Of a DNA stretch of 64,000 bases, positions 17,079 through 26,061 are shown one piece after another. Made by a program: the position numbers and the translations under genes. The DNA is from Neisseriaceae bacterium CLB008. Lineage in GTDB: Bacteria > Pseudomonadota > Gammaproteobacteria > Burkholderiales > Neisseriaceae. Location: NCBI GenBank assembly GCA_041228285.1, contig CP166133.1, forward strand, positions 1,612,001 through 1,676,000, in the 5' to 3' direction. How positions within the stretch are numbered: position 1 is the first letter of the stretch; each line of letters starts with the position of its first letter. The notes beneath the pieces are model-generated. The model was not told the DNA's origin. It saw nothing but the letters and a program-made list of their open reading frames with translations, and ran no database searches.

Positions 17079-18675
17079 CAGCGTTTACCAAGCGGGGTTT
17101 CGGCGCATTTTATTGGTCAACGGCCACGGCGGCAACAGCCCCGTACTGAACGAGCTACAAACCTGGCTGAACACCCATCCCGACGCGCGGGTCAAACTAC
17201 ACAACTGGTGGGCGGCGCCGCAAACCATGGCCAAAGTCAAAGCCATTGATCCTGTCGCCTCGCATGCCTCATGGATGGAAAACTTTCCTTGGACACGCAT
17301 CGCCAATGTGGCATTGCCTGACGCCCAAAAACCCATGATTAACCTTGAGCACATGCGCCAGCTCAGCGCCCAAGGCGTGCGCGACTATGTTGGCGACGGC
17401 AATTATGGCGGCGATTATTACAAAGACGACGCCCTCATGCATGAGCTCTGGGCCATAGGCGTGGCCGAAACCCGTGCCCAAATTGAAGACCACTGGGCCT
17501 AAGCCCACACACAGAAAAAGCCAGCCATGAACGCCATTCCCTCTCTCTCTTTACGCTTCACCTTACTGCGAGGCGCCACTGTATTCGCGCCTGAAGCCTT
17601 AGGCATTCAAGACGTTTTGCTGTGTCAGCAGCAGATTGTGGCCATTGAACCCAGTATCGACGCCGCTAGCTTGCCCAACTGCACCATCATCGACTTAAGT
17701 GGTCAAACCTTGTGCCCAGGCTTCATTGATCAGCACATTCATTTAATCGGTGGCGGCGGTGAAGCCGGCCCACACACCCGTACACCAGAGGCCAATCTAT
17801 CGGCGCTGGTCGAGGCCGGCATCACCACCGCCGTTGGCCTTTTAGGCACCGATGGCATCACCCGCCATCCCGCCTCACTGTTGGCTAAGGTGAATGCCTT
17901 AAACCATGAGGGCATCAGCGCTTATATGTTTACCGGTGCCTACGCCGTACCCAGCCCCACCATCACCGGCCACATCGAACAAGACGTGGCCTTCATCGAC
18001 CCCATCATTGGCGTCAAAACGGCGGTATCCGACCATCGCTCATCGGCTCCAAGCCCCGCCGAACTGGCCCGACTCAGCACGCAAGCGCGCGTAGGCGGAC
18101 TTTTGGGCAATAAGGCCGGCATCACGGTCTTACATTTGGGCAGCAGCAGCCAAACCTTTACGCCGCTGTATGCGCTTCTGGATGCCTCGGATGTGCCCAT
18201 TAGCAAACTCCTGCCCACCCACGTGAACCGCAACCAACCGTTGTTTGACGACGCCATTGCCTTTGCCCTAAAAGGCGGCAGCATCGACATCACCAGCGGC
18301 ATCGACCCTGATATCGGCGCGCGCAACGCCGTCAAACCCAGCCATGCCATTAGCCAAGCCTTGGCCGCTGGCGTGGCCATGGCCAAGCTCACCATTAGCT
18401 CCGATGGCAATGGCAGCATGCCCAAGTTTGACGCCGAAGGCCGCTTAGTCGGCCTATCGGTCGCTGGCTTTGACAGCTTGATGAAGTCGCTGCGTGACCT
18501 CGTCAACCAAGAGCACATGCCGTTATCAGAGGCCTTACGCCCCTTCACCAGTTCCGTGGCTGATTTATTACAGCTGCCGCATAAAGGCCGCCTTAAGCCT
18601 GGCCTAGACGCTGATTTATTGGTGTTGGATGCAAACCTCAAGATTCAAACCGTATTCGCCAAAGGCCGTCAAATG
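16821..18675 (+). repeat. Tandem duplication, unit 2 (1,855 bp)
   Basis: Second copy of the 14966-16820 segment, directly abutting the first. It is flanked downstream by the native 3' end of iadA. Apparent nucleotide identity means the event is very recent, or is an assembly artefact. Confidence 0.95.
16825..17502 (+). CDS. Creatininase-family amidohydrolase (copy 2, N-terminally clipped)
   Basis: Identical to the intact gene at 14946 from its ninth residue onward. The native start codon and first seven codons were lost at the junction. The nearest in-frame ATG (16825, MQVADHL) would give 225 residues, with all metal-binding motifs retained. An ATG at 16774 is also in frame but lies inside the iadA copy. 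There is no native Shine-Dalgarno; translation would depend on reinitiation or coupling, so expression is uncertain. Confidence 0.7.
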   Translation: MQVADHLHTDDRIVLPIGSTEQHAYLSLMTDTILAEKVAADAAEPLNVPVLPVVPYGLAPYFTAYPGTISLRSSTYFALITDILDSVYQAGFRRILLVNGHGGNSPVLNELQTWLNTHPDARVKLHNWWAAPQTMAKVKAIDPVASHASWMENFPWTRIANVALPDAQKPMINLEHMRQLSAQGVRDYVGDGNYGGDYYKDDALMHELWAIGVAETRAQIEDHWA

Positions 18676-18720
18676 GTGGCCAACGGCAAAGCCATTGTTA
18701 AAGGCACGTTTGAAGCCTAA
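17527..18720 (+). CDS. iadA: Isoaspartyl dipeptidase IadA (intact copy)
   Basis: A 397-residue zinc amidohydrolase that cleaves beta-aspartyl dipeptides formed by protein ageing. It aligns along its full length with E. coli IadA. Metal ligands are seen in the first motif FIDQHIHLIGGGGEAGP, the carboxylated-lysine region IIGVKTAVSDHRS, VLHLG, LPTHVNRNQP and SSDGNGSMP. The C-terminus KAIVKGTFEA matches E. coli KACVKGTFETA. It is the last gene of the RpiR-DUF3311-SSS-creatininase-iadA cluster and is followed by a terminator. Confidence 0.96.
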   Translation: MNAIPSLSLRFTLLRGATVFAPEALGIQDVLLCQQQIVAIEPSIDAASLPNCTIIDLSGQTLCPGFIDQHIHLIGGGGEAGPHTRTPEANLSALVEAGITTAVGLLGTDGITRHPASLLAKVNALNHEGISAYMFTGAYAVPSPTITGHIEQDVAFIDPIIGVKTAVSDHRSSAPSPAELARLSTQARVGGLLGNKAGITVLHLGSSSQTFTPLYALLDASDVPISKLLPTHVNRNQPLFDDAIAFALKGGSIDITSGIDPDIGARNAVKPSHAISQALAAGVAMAKLTISSDGNGSMPKFDAEGRLVGLSVAGFDSLMKSLRDLVNQEHMPLSEALRPFTSSVADLLQLPHKGRLKPGLDADLLVLDANLKIQTVFAKGRQMVANGKAIVKGTFEA

Positions 18721-18740
18721 TGCGTCAACACCCGCCTTAA

Positions 18741-18767
18741 AGGCCACGCCCAAAGCGTGGCCTTTTT
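18741..18767 (+). terminator. Rho-independent terminator after iadA
   Basis: A 9-bp stem (AGGCCACGC paired with GCGTGGCCT) with a 5-base loop and a T5 run, 21 bp past the iadA stop codon. Confidence 0.9.
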
Positions 18768-18923
18768 AGATTCTAGGCCGCCCCTTGTCGCCCACAGGCT
18801 TAGCCTCTATACTCAAAACAAAGTGGCTGGCGCCTAAACCTGCCCGCACAAAATGCTGAACACAACAGCCTATCTATCCCACACCGACTGTATCGGCCCT
18901 TTCAAGACAAAGGCTCAACCCCT

Positions 18924-20063
18924 ATGAACATCGTCATCGCCCCCGATGCCTATAAAGAAAGCCTCAGTGCCGTTGAGGTCGCTCAAGCCATAGCCGCTGG
19001 TTTTACCGATGTCCTGCCATCGGCCAAGCTGATTAACATTCCCATGGCCGATGGCGGCGAAGGCTCTGCCGCCACCATCACCACCGCCCTTGGCGGACAA
19101 CTACTGCCCGTAACAGTACACGATCCTCTAGGACGCCCCATCGTTGCCCACTACGGCCTCAGCCCTGATGGCGCCACGGCCATTATTGAGATGGCCGCCT
19201 GTAGTGGCCTACAGCTAGTGTCACCCTCAGAACGACAACCCTTAACCAGCAGCAGCCAAGGCATGGGCGAGGCCATCTTGGCGGCGCTTGATCGTGGGGC
19301 GCGTCGATTGCTGTTGTGCATTGGTGGCAGCGCCACTACCGATGGCGGCATGGGATTATTGCAGGCTTTAGGGGTTCGGTTTTTGGCCCAAGATGGCCAA
19401 AGCTTAGGCCCTGGAGGCGCCGCATTGGCGCGCTTAGAAACCATTGATGTGCAAGGCTTAGACCCGCGGCTGGCCGACTGCCAGATCGACATTGCCTGCG
19501 ACGTGACCAATCCCTTAGTCGGGCCCAACGGCGCGGCGGTGATTTTTGGGCCGCAAAAAGGCGCGACCGCCGCCGACGTTGCCTTACTCGATCAGGCCTT
19601 AAACCATTACGCCCACAAAATTCAGCACACTTTAAACCTTGCCGTAGCCGATTTAGCCGGCACTGGCGCTGCCGGCGGCATGGGCGCCGCGTTAATGGCT
19701 TTTTTAAAAGGCCGGCTACGCCCCGGCCATGAATTAATTGCCGAGGCAGTGGGCTTAGCGCAACACGTGGCCGAGGCCGACTGGGTGATCACTGGCGAAG
19801 GCCGCATCGACGGCCAGACTATTTTTGGCAAAACACCGATGGGCGTGGCCACCTTAGCCAAACAATATGGCAAGCCCGTCATCGCCATTGCAGGTGGCTA
19901 CGGCGATGACGCCTACTTAGTCCACCAGCACGGTATCGATGCGGTGTTCAGCGCCGTGCATGAGCCATCAACCCTAGACGCCGCCCTCGCCAATGCCGCC
20001 GCCAATGTGCGCCAAACCGCACGCAACGTGGCTGCCGTCATCAAGCTGGCTCAGCCTGTTTAA
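18924..20063 (+). CDS. glxK: Glycerate 2-kinase (GlxK/GarK family)
   Basis: A 379-residue cytoplasmic kinase that phosphorylates D-glycerate to 2-phosphoglycerate, linking glyoxylate or glucarate breakdown to glycolysis. Family motifs are IAPDAYKESLSA at the N-terminus, PMADGGEG, GGSATTDGGMG and the C-terminal TGEGRIDGQT. No glyoxylate carboligase or tartronate semialdehyde reductase gene is beside it in the window. It stands alone and runs convergently into the MFS gene with 23 bp of overlap. Confidence 0.94.
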   Translation: MNIVIAPDAYKESLSAVEVAQAIAAGFTDVLPSAKLINIPMADGGEGSAATITTALGGQLLPVTVHDPLGRPIVAHYGLSPDGATAIIEMAACSGLQLVSPSERQPLTSSSQGMGEAILAALDRGARRLLLCIGGSATTDGGMGLLQALGVRFLAQDGQSLGPGGAALARLETIDVQGLDPRLADCQIDIACDVTNPLVGPNGAAVIFGPQKGATAADVALLDQALNHYAHKIQHTLNLAVADLAGTGAAGGMGAALMAFLKGRLRPGHELIAEAVGLAQHVAEADWVITGEGRIDGQTIFGKTPMGVATLAKQYGKPVIAIAGGYGDDAYLVHQHGIDAVFSAVHEPSTLDAALANAAANVRQTARNVAAVIKLAQPV

Positions 20064-21195
20064 CCGAGCGAGCGCAGGCGTACAGCGCCAGCAACAAACC
20101 CACGCCGGTCATGCCAGCGCCCACCCAGCTGGGCGACAACAGGCCCCAACCTTGAGCAATCGCCTCACCTCCCAGCCAAACGCCAGCCGCCGCACCCAAA
20201 TTAAACGCTGAGATATTAGCCGCCGACGCCAGCGTGGGCGCGCCCTCTGCCTGGGCCATTAAATACAATTGCAGCGGCGGCACCGTCCCAAAACCAATGG
20301 CGCCCAATAAAAACACGTTCAGCAATAGCCAGCCTGGGCTGTGCACGCTCAGCGTCAACAACAATAACAGCAGCATCAAAAGAGCCAGCATACCCAACAA
20401 GGTCTGTTTTAAATAGCGATCCGCCAAACGCCCCGAGACCAAGTTACCCACCACCAAGCCCACACCGAAGAGCGCCAAAACCCAAGCCAAGCTGCTCGGC
20501 GCAAAGCCGGCTATTTCGACAACCAAGGGAGCAATATAGGCAAACATGGCAAACAAACCGCTGAAGCCTGCCGCCGTCACCATCAACGCCAGCCACAGTC
20601 GTGGTTTTCTAAATTCGCCCAGCTCGCCTTTAACCGACACGCGCTCAACCTCTTGTGCTGGAACCAGTCGCCATAAGCCAATCAAGCCCACTAGGCCCAA
20701 GACTGCAATGGCCCAAAAGGCCGAGCGCCAGCCCAAGCTTTGCCCAAATAAAGTGCCTAAGGGCACGCCCACCACATTGGCCAAGGTCAGCCCGGAAAAC
20801 ATCAGCGCAATGGCACTGGCCTGCTTATTGGGCGCCACTAAACGTGTGGCCACAACAGAGCCAATGCCAAAGAAGGCACCGTGGCACAGCGACGACACGA
20901 TGCGCCCCAGCATCAGCTGATTAAAACCAGCCGCCAGCGCCGACAGCAGGCTGCCACCGATGAACAGCAACAGTAAAAAAATCAGGACTTTTTTACGGTT
21001 AAAGCGTAAGAGTAATAAGGTAAAAATGGGCGCACTGACCACCACACCTAGGGCATAACCCATAGTGATGTAGCCCGCCTGGGGGATGGAAATCTGAAAG
21101 TCTTGCACAAAATCGGGCAATAGGCCGGTGGCCACAAACTCGGTAGTGCCAATGGCAAAGGCACAAATGGCTAAGGCTAGTAAGGCTAAAGGCAT
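20041..21195 (-). CDS. MFS transporter, DHA1 AraJ-like exporter
   Basis: A 384-residue inner-membrane transporter with about 12 helices. The first helix FAIGTTEFVATGLLPDF and the ALGVVVSAPIFT segment are characteristic of the AraJ/PbuE/YdhP exporter group. Substrate unknown. It is followed upstream on the same strand by a LysR gene (70 bp gap), which may regulate it. Its 3' end overlaps glycerate kinase on the other strand. Confidence 0.88.
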   Translation of the reverse strand: MPLALLALAICAFAIGTTEFVATGLLPDFVQDFQISIPQAGYITMGYALGVVVSAPIFTLLLLRFNRKKVLIFLLLLFIGGSLLSALAAGFNQLMLGRIVSSLCHGAFFGIGSVVATRLVAPNKQASAIALMFSGLTLANVVGVPLGTLFGQSLGWRSAFWAIAVLGLVGLIGLWRLVPAQEVERVSVKGELGEFRKPRLWLALMVTAAGFSGLFAMFAYIAPLVVEIAGFAPSSLAWVLALFGVGLVVGNLVSGRLADRYLKQTLLGMLALLMLLLLLLTLSVHSPGWLLLNVFLLGAIGFGTVPPLQLYLMAQAEGAPTLASAANISAFNLGAAAGVWLGGEAIAQGWGLLSPSWVGAGMTGVGLLLALYACARSVKQAEPA

Positions 21196-21265
21196 CGCAA
21201 TTCCTATGATCGATAAAGAACCGCCATGCTAATCTGCTCAACCCTGCCTTACTAGTCGCAAATAA

Positions 21266-22228
21266 TCACAATACTTGTGACGAATAGTCATAAATCTGGC
21301 TGTGCCGCGCTCGGCAATAATCAACCAAAAACTCAGTGAACTGGGCGACTCGCCCCAAGACCGCATGCTTTTGAGTACGCACCACCTGCACGGGGCGCGC
21401 AGGCCCAATCCAATTGGGCAGCAAACGCTGCAAACGTCCAGCGGCTAAGTCGTCCGCCACCACCCACGGCTCCAATAATGCCACACCGTGACCGGCCAGC
21501 GCCCACTGCAATAAGATGTGTCCATCATCGGCACCCATGGCTTTATTCATGCTAACAACCTGCGTACCGCCCTCGCCGCCATCATGCTCCAGCGCCCACT
21601 GACCACTGTCGTGGCCAGGATAAGCGAACATCAACGCCGGTAAGGCCTGTAGCTCCTCAAGATTAACCGGCGCCCGCCGACCTGAAGCAGCGTCTACATA
21701 GTTTGGGGCGCACACCAGTACCCGGTGGGCATCAAATATTTTACGCAACACCAGCTGAGAATCGGATAAATGGCCGATGCGAATCGCGATGTCGATGCCG
21801 TCGGCGTACATGTCCACTAAACGGCTGGAATTGTTCAGATAAAAGCTCACCTGCGGGTGCAGGGTTTTAAACGCCTGCATCGCCCCGATTAAAAAAGCTT
21901 GGTTAAACACCGAAGGGCTGCTGATGGCGATCGGCCCCGACATCTGCACTTGGCCAGCTTCGGCCACAGCATAGGCCTCATCTAGCTGGCTCAAGGCTAG
22001 CCGCACCGAAGCATAGATCTGCCGACCTTTTTCGGTCACGTAGATGTGGCGTGTACTGCGGGTAAACAAATCGGTACCCAAAGCAGCTTCGAGTCGTTTA
22101 ACCTGTTTGCTGACGGTGCTGGCGCTGAGGTTTAACACCCGCGCCGCGGCTGAAAACCCACCGCTGTCGACGACTTGCACAAAGGTTTCTAAATCAACTA
22201 GGTTTTTAGGATTGCTGCGATTCATCAT
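21266..22228 (-). CDS. LysR-family regulator upstream of MFS exporter
   Basis: A 320-residue LysR protein: helix-turn-helix FSAAARVLNLSASTVSKQVKRLEAALGTDLFTRSTR (residues 25-60) and an effector domain with YADGIDIAIRIG. It shares its 5' end (23 bp) with the 3' end of the next LysR gene, so the two regulators appear coupled. A TCACAA-TAC-TTGTGA repeat (21266-21280) overlaps its stop codon, upstream of the MFS gene. Confidence 0.9.
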   Translation of the reverse strand: MMNRSNPKNLVDLETFVQVVDSGGFSAAARVLNLSASTVSKQVKRLEAALGTDLFTRSTRHIYVTEKGRQIYASVRLALSQLDEAYAVAEAGQVQMSGPIAISSPSVFNQAFLIGAMQAFKTLHPQVSFYLNNSSRLVDMYADGIDIAIRIGHLSDSQLVLRKIFDAHRVLVCAPNYVDAASGRRAPVNLEELQALPALMFAYPGHDSGQWALEHDGGEGGTQVVSMNKAMGADDGHILLQWALAGHGVALLEPWVVADDLAAGRLQRLLPNWIGPARPVQVVRTQKHAVLGRVAQFTEFLVDYCRARHSQIYDYSSQVL

Positions 22229-23147
22229 CGTCCTGACTCTGTGCCATACGCGTCACCTGCTGTTTCAGCATGCTGATGAACACTTGAAGGCGGGTAGATA
22301 AATATTGGCGGTTAGGATAATACAGGCTAAAGCGATGGCTAGGGCTGAGCCAATCCGGTAAAATTGGGCGCAATTGGCCCATAGCCAAAGCATCAGCGAC
22401 GCCTAAGCGGTAAACCTGGGCAATGCCTAAGCCTAACTTCGCCGCTTCGACTAAGCTACGCTCATCATTTAACAACAGTGATCTGGGACTAAATTGATGG
22501 GTGAACGGCCCAGACACGGCCTTGAGCCGCCACGACAGCACCACGTCTTGAGCATCACTACGATAGCCGATACAGCGATGTTGCGCCAGTTGTTCTGGCC
22601 GCTCAGGCCGACCATAGCGGCTGAGATAATCAGGGCTGGCCACTAACAGCGACTGAAAATTCAGCGGCAACGCCAGCGCCAGCATATTGGGGTACAGCTG
22701 TTGCTGTAAGCGAATGCCAGCATCAAAGCCACTGCCGGCAATGTCAACCAGGCCATCGGCCAGTTCAATAAATGGCTCAATATCAGGATAGGCTTGGCCA
22801 AAATCAGCCAGCATCGGACACACCACGCCTTGCCACACAACGTAAGGCATAGACAGCTTCAGCACGCCTTTTAGGCTTTGTGGGCGCACTTTCGCACTGT
22901 CTAAAACCTCGGCCATATCCGTCAACAAAGGGGCAATCTGTGCCAACAGCAATGCCCCCGCTTCGGTCAAGCTGACCGAGCGAGTGGTTCGGTTGACCAG
23001 CCGCGTGCCTAATTCTGTTTCCATTTGCCGAATGGCCTGACTCACGGCCGACGCCGATAGGCCTAGTTCAACCGCTGCGCGGCTAAAGCTTTGCTGCTGA
23101 GCAACGCTTTTGAAAATACTTAAAGCCAGGTGTTGATTAAAAGCCAT
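22206..23147 (-). CDS. LysR-family transcriptional regulator
   Basis: A 313-residue LysR protein from the ATG at 23147 (MAFNQHLALSIFKSV). The frame is open to a TTG at 23231, but those extra 28 residues are not family-like. The helix-turn-helix is FSRAAVELGLSASAVSQAIRQMETELGTRLVNRTTR. The effector domain contains SGFDAGIRL. It overlaps the following LysR gene by 23 bp, suggesting an operon of two LysR regulators and one exporter. Targets are unknown. Confidence 0.85.
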   Translation of the reverse strand: MAFNQHLALSIFKSVAQQQSFSRAAVELGLSASAVSQAIRQMETELGTRLVNRTTRSVSLTEAGALLLAQIAPLLTDMAEVLDSAKVRPQSLKGVLKLSMPYVVWQGVVCPMLADFGQAYPDIEPFIELADGLVDIAGSGFDAGIRLQQQLYPNMLALALPLNFQSLLVASPDYLSRYGRPERPEQLAQHRCIGYRSDAQDVVLSWRLKAVSGPFTHQFSPRSLLLNDERSLVEAAKLGLGIAQVYRLGVADALAMGQLRPILPDWLSPSHRFSLYYPNRQYLSTRLQVFISMLKQQVTRMAQSQDDDESQQS

Positions 23148-23417
23148 GGTGAGAGTCTCTGCTTCAGCGTTATCTAGCGATAAGCTCATTTCAGGAATAG
23201 CCCTGATTAAAACGGGCTCGTCTGTACTCAATCATGACCCTAGCTGTATGGCTTGCTGTCCTGATCGTTCGGCTTACCCAGATACAATAAACCAAATGCA
23301 CAGCCTTGCCAGCCTAAAGTCAAGCCTTGAGCCGGCGTTGATTTACCGCTATGATATACCAAAAGCATATAGAGACACAATGGCCTATTCGGCCCCATCA
23401 TGGGGATGGCTTTGACC

Positions 23418-24326
23418 ATGTTTATTCGACAGTTGACCTATTTGAATACCCTGGCAACGGAGCGCCACTTTGGCCGCGCCGCCAAAGCTTGTCATGTCTC
23501 ACAACCGGCTTTATCCGGCGCCATTCAGAAGCTAGAACAAGAACTAGGCGTCGTCATCGTCCAACGCAGTCGACGTTTCGAAGGATTTACCGCAGAAGGA
23601 GAAGAAGTGTTGTTGTGGGCTAGGCGCATATTGGCCGACTGCGCTGCCCTTAAACAGGCCGTACAACGCCCAAGCGAAGGCCTCAGCGGCACATTGCGCT
23701 TAGGCAGCATTCCCACTGCGCTACCGCTGGTGCCCTTTTTAATTGATGCCTGCCTGAAGCAGCATGAACGCATACAGTATCAGGTGTTTAATCTGGCCGC
23801 CACCGAGATATTACGCAAGCTCACCACGTTTGAATTAGACATAGGCATCAGTTATTTAGACAACCAACAACCCTTCGGCCTGGAGACCACGGCACTGTTC
23901 CAAGAACGGTATTTAGTCGTCGCTCAACACGCCGATGCCTTTGCTGGCCGCCAAAGCATGAGCTGGGTCGAAGCGGCCAAACTGCCTTTGTGCTTACTCA
24001 CGCCCAATATGCAAAGCCGCCACGGCATTGATCGCGCTTTTGCCCACGCCGGCGTCATCGCCACCCCCAAGCTGGAATCAGATTCCCTCATGGTTTTGTG
24101 TGGTCACGTCCAACAGCTAGGCCTCTACAGCATTATGCCGCACAGTATTTTCTGTCTTAACCACTTAAGCCACGCCTTAGTCGCCCTACCGCTACAGCCA
24201 CAGCTACAGCGTAGGATTGGCTTCATCGTGCGTGCTGGCCGTCCCCATGCGCCCTTGGTTGAGGCCACGATTCAGGCGTTCCAGAGCGTTGACCTACAGG
24301 CTCAGGCAGACGCCCGCCTGCCTTAA
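23418..24326 (+). CDS. LysR-family regulator next to the formate dehydrogenase cluster
   Basis: A 302-residue LysR protein. The start is set at 23418 (MFIRQLTYLNTLATERHFGRAA) because this matches the canonical LysR beginning; two in-frame ATGs lie 12 and 18 bases upstream. It has a typical helix-turn-helix (CHVSQPALSGAIQKLEQELG) and an effector domain (LRLGSIPTALPLVPFLIDACL). LysR genes of this type are often found beside formate dehydrogenase genes. It converges on the OFA transporter gene with a 38-bp gap, so control of the neighbouring operon is an inference. Confidence 0.88.
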   Translation: MFIRQLTYLNTLATERHFGRAAKACHVSQPALSGAIQKLEQELGVVIVQRSRRFEGFTAEGEEVLLWARRILADCAALKQAVQRPSEGLSGTLRLGSIPTALPLVPFLIDACLKQHERIQYQVFNLAATEILRKLTTFELDIGISYLDNQQPFGLETTALFQERYLVVAQHADAFAGRQSMSWVEAAKLPLCLLTPNMQSRHGIDRAFAHAGVIATPKLESDSLMVLCGHVQQLGLYSIMPHSIFCLNHLSHALVALPLQPQLQRRIGFIVRAGRPHAPLVEATIQAFQSVDLQAQADARLP

Positions 24327-24364
24327 GCCCCTCTTCAGGCACCCACGCAGACGGCGCGCCGGCT

Positions 24365-26026
24365 TTATAAAAACGCCCTCACGCTCACTAAGGTTTGATA
24401 CACGCCCCAAGCCATGGGCAAGCCAACCGCCAGCCAGGCTAAGACCACTAGGCCTGTGTGGCTGCGTTCAGGCGCCGACGTCACGGTTGCGGTCACGGCC
24501 ACAGGCGCTTGATCATGCGCTAAACGTTTTTCTTGCGCCAACTCGTCATCAGTCATGAAGTATTTAGGATTCAGCGGCCGAATCAGCACATTACACACCA
24601 AACCAATCACCAACATGCCCACCAAGATATACATGGTTTGGCTGTACACCTGCGCCGGTGGAATGCCTAATGACAGCTGATAATCACGCATATAATTCAC
24701 CACCACCGGCCCCAAAATACCGGCCGTGGCCCAAGCCGTCAGCAACCGCCCATGAATGGCGCCCACCATCTGGGTACCAAATAGGTCGGCTAAATAAGCG
24801 GGCACCGTGGCAAAGCCACCACCGTACATGCTTAAGATGATGCAAAAAGCGGCCATAAACAAGAAGCGGTTTTCCGTAGCCGCAGCGCCAGGGATGCTGG
24901 CATACAGCAAGCCGCCCAAAATAAAGAACACGGTATAGGTCAGCTTACGGCCCAAACGATCAGAAAAACTGGCCCAGACAAAGCGACCCCCAATATTAAA
25001 CAGGCTGAGTAAAGCCGTAAATCCTGCCGCCACGCCTGCAATGGCAGTCAACTGTTCGGCATTCAGTTCGGTAAAGCTCAACGACAGCCCAATCAGCGAG
25101 CCCCCGAATACTTCCTGCAGCATGGGGCTGGCCATGCCCAACACCCCAATACCAGCCGACACATTCATACACAGCACCATCCACACCAACCAAAACTGAG
25201 GAATACCCCACACCCGCTTCACGTGCACGTGCTGCTTGGTCATCATGGCATTGCTTTTTTGCACGGGTGCCGTCCAGCCTTGGGGCTGCCAGCCAGAAGG
25301 CGGCACGCGATACGACAACGCCCCACCCATCATGAACACAAAATAAATCAAGGCCATCACCACAAACGTCGCGGTCACACCGACGCTGGTTGGCCCCGAA
25401 AATCGAGCCATTAGCTCAGCCGCCAGCGGCGAGCCAATCATGGCACCGCCACCAAAACCCATAATCGCCATACCGGTGGCCATGCCGCGCCGATCCGGAA
25501 ACCATTTGATTAAAGTACTGACCGGCGAAATATACCCTAAGCCAAGGCCAATGCCGCCAATGATGCCGGAGCCCACAATCATCAGCCAAAACTGGTGCAG
25601 ATACACGCCCAGTGCCGACACCAGCATGCCGCCGGCCCAACAACAGGCGCTGACCACGCCGGCTTTACGCGGCCCAGCACGCTCTAGCCAACCGCCCCAC
25701 AGCGCCGCCGAACTGCCCAGCAACACAAAAAACAGGGTATACATCCAACCTAGGGTAGAAATTTTCCAATCGCATTGCGTGGTAAACAACTCGCGCCAAA
25801 AGCCCACCTCTGGACCACATACTAAGGGCGCATCGACGCCCAAAGCGCGCGATAAGGGCAGCCAAAACACTGAAAAACCATAGGCCATCCCAATGCACAA
25901 ATGAATCGCCAATGCCGCGGGCGGCACCAGCCAGCGATTAAACCCCGGCTTAGCGATGATGCGTTCTTTGGATAAAAAAGCGGCGGCCCGAGTGGGCGCT
26001 GCCGCTGTTTGAGTCGATTCAGACAT
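24365..26026 (-). CDS. MFS transporter, OFA (oxalate/formate antiporter-like) family
   Basis: A 553-residue inner-membrane protein with 12 predicted helices. The start at 26026 (MSESTQ) has an AAGGAAA Shine-Dalgarno. It resembles the OxlT/YhjX group: AIHLCIGMAYGFSVFWLPLSRALG in the first helix, and FGGGAMIGSPLA and YGGGFATVPAYLADLFG later. A cysteine-bearing insertion after the first helix (VCGPEVGF...TTQCDW) is typical of this subfamily. The neighbouring formate dehydrogenase suggests formate, oxalate or pyruvate as substrate, but sequence alone does not settle it. Confidence 0.88.
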   Translation of the reverse strand: MSESTQTAAAPTRAAAFLSKERIIAKPGFNRWLVPPAALAIHLCIGMAYGFSVFWLPLSRALGVDAPLVCGPEVGFWRELFTTQCDWKISTLGWMYTLFFVLLGSSAALWGGWLERAGPRKAGVVSACCWAGGMLVSALGVYLHQFWLMIVGSGIIGGIGLGLGYISPVSTLIKWFPDRRGMATGMAIMGFGGGAMIGSPLAAELMARFSGPTSVGVTATFVVMALIYFVFMMGGALSYRVPPSGWQPQGWTAPVQKSNAMMTKQHVHVKRVWGIPQFWLVWMVLCMNVSAGIGVLGMASPMLQEVFGGSLIGLSLSFTELNAEQLTAIAGVAAGFTALLSLFNIGGRFVWASFSDRLGRKLTYTVFFILGGLLYASIPGAAATENRFLFMAAFCIILSMYGGGFATVPAYLADLFGTQMVGAIHGRLLTAWATAGILGPVVVNYMRDYQLSLGIPPAQVYSQTMYILVGMLVIGLVCNVLIRPLNPKYFMTDDELAQEKRLAHDQAPVAVTATVTSAPERSHTGLVVLAWLAVGLPMAWGVYQTLVSVRAFL

Positions 26027-26061
26027 AACCGTTTCCTTTTTAAAAGTCATCGGCGCATGCA

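Noticed and set aside
16085-18641. Long open frames antisense to iadA (233 codons, present twice)
   Set aside because: They mirror the coding strand of iadA, and occur twice only because the region is duplicated.
14966-18675. Insertion sequence or transposon causing the duplication
   Set aside because: No transposase gene, no terminal inverted repeats and no target duplication are present at the ends; both units hold only metabolic genes.
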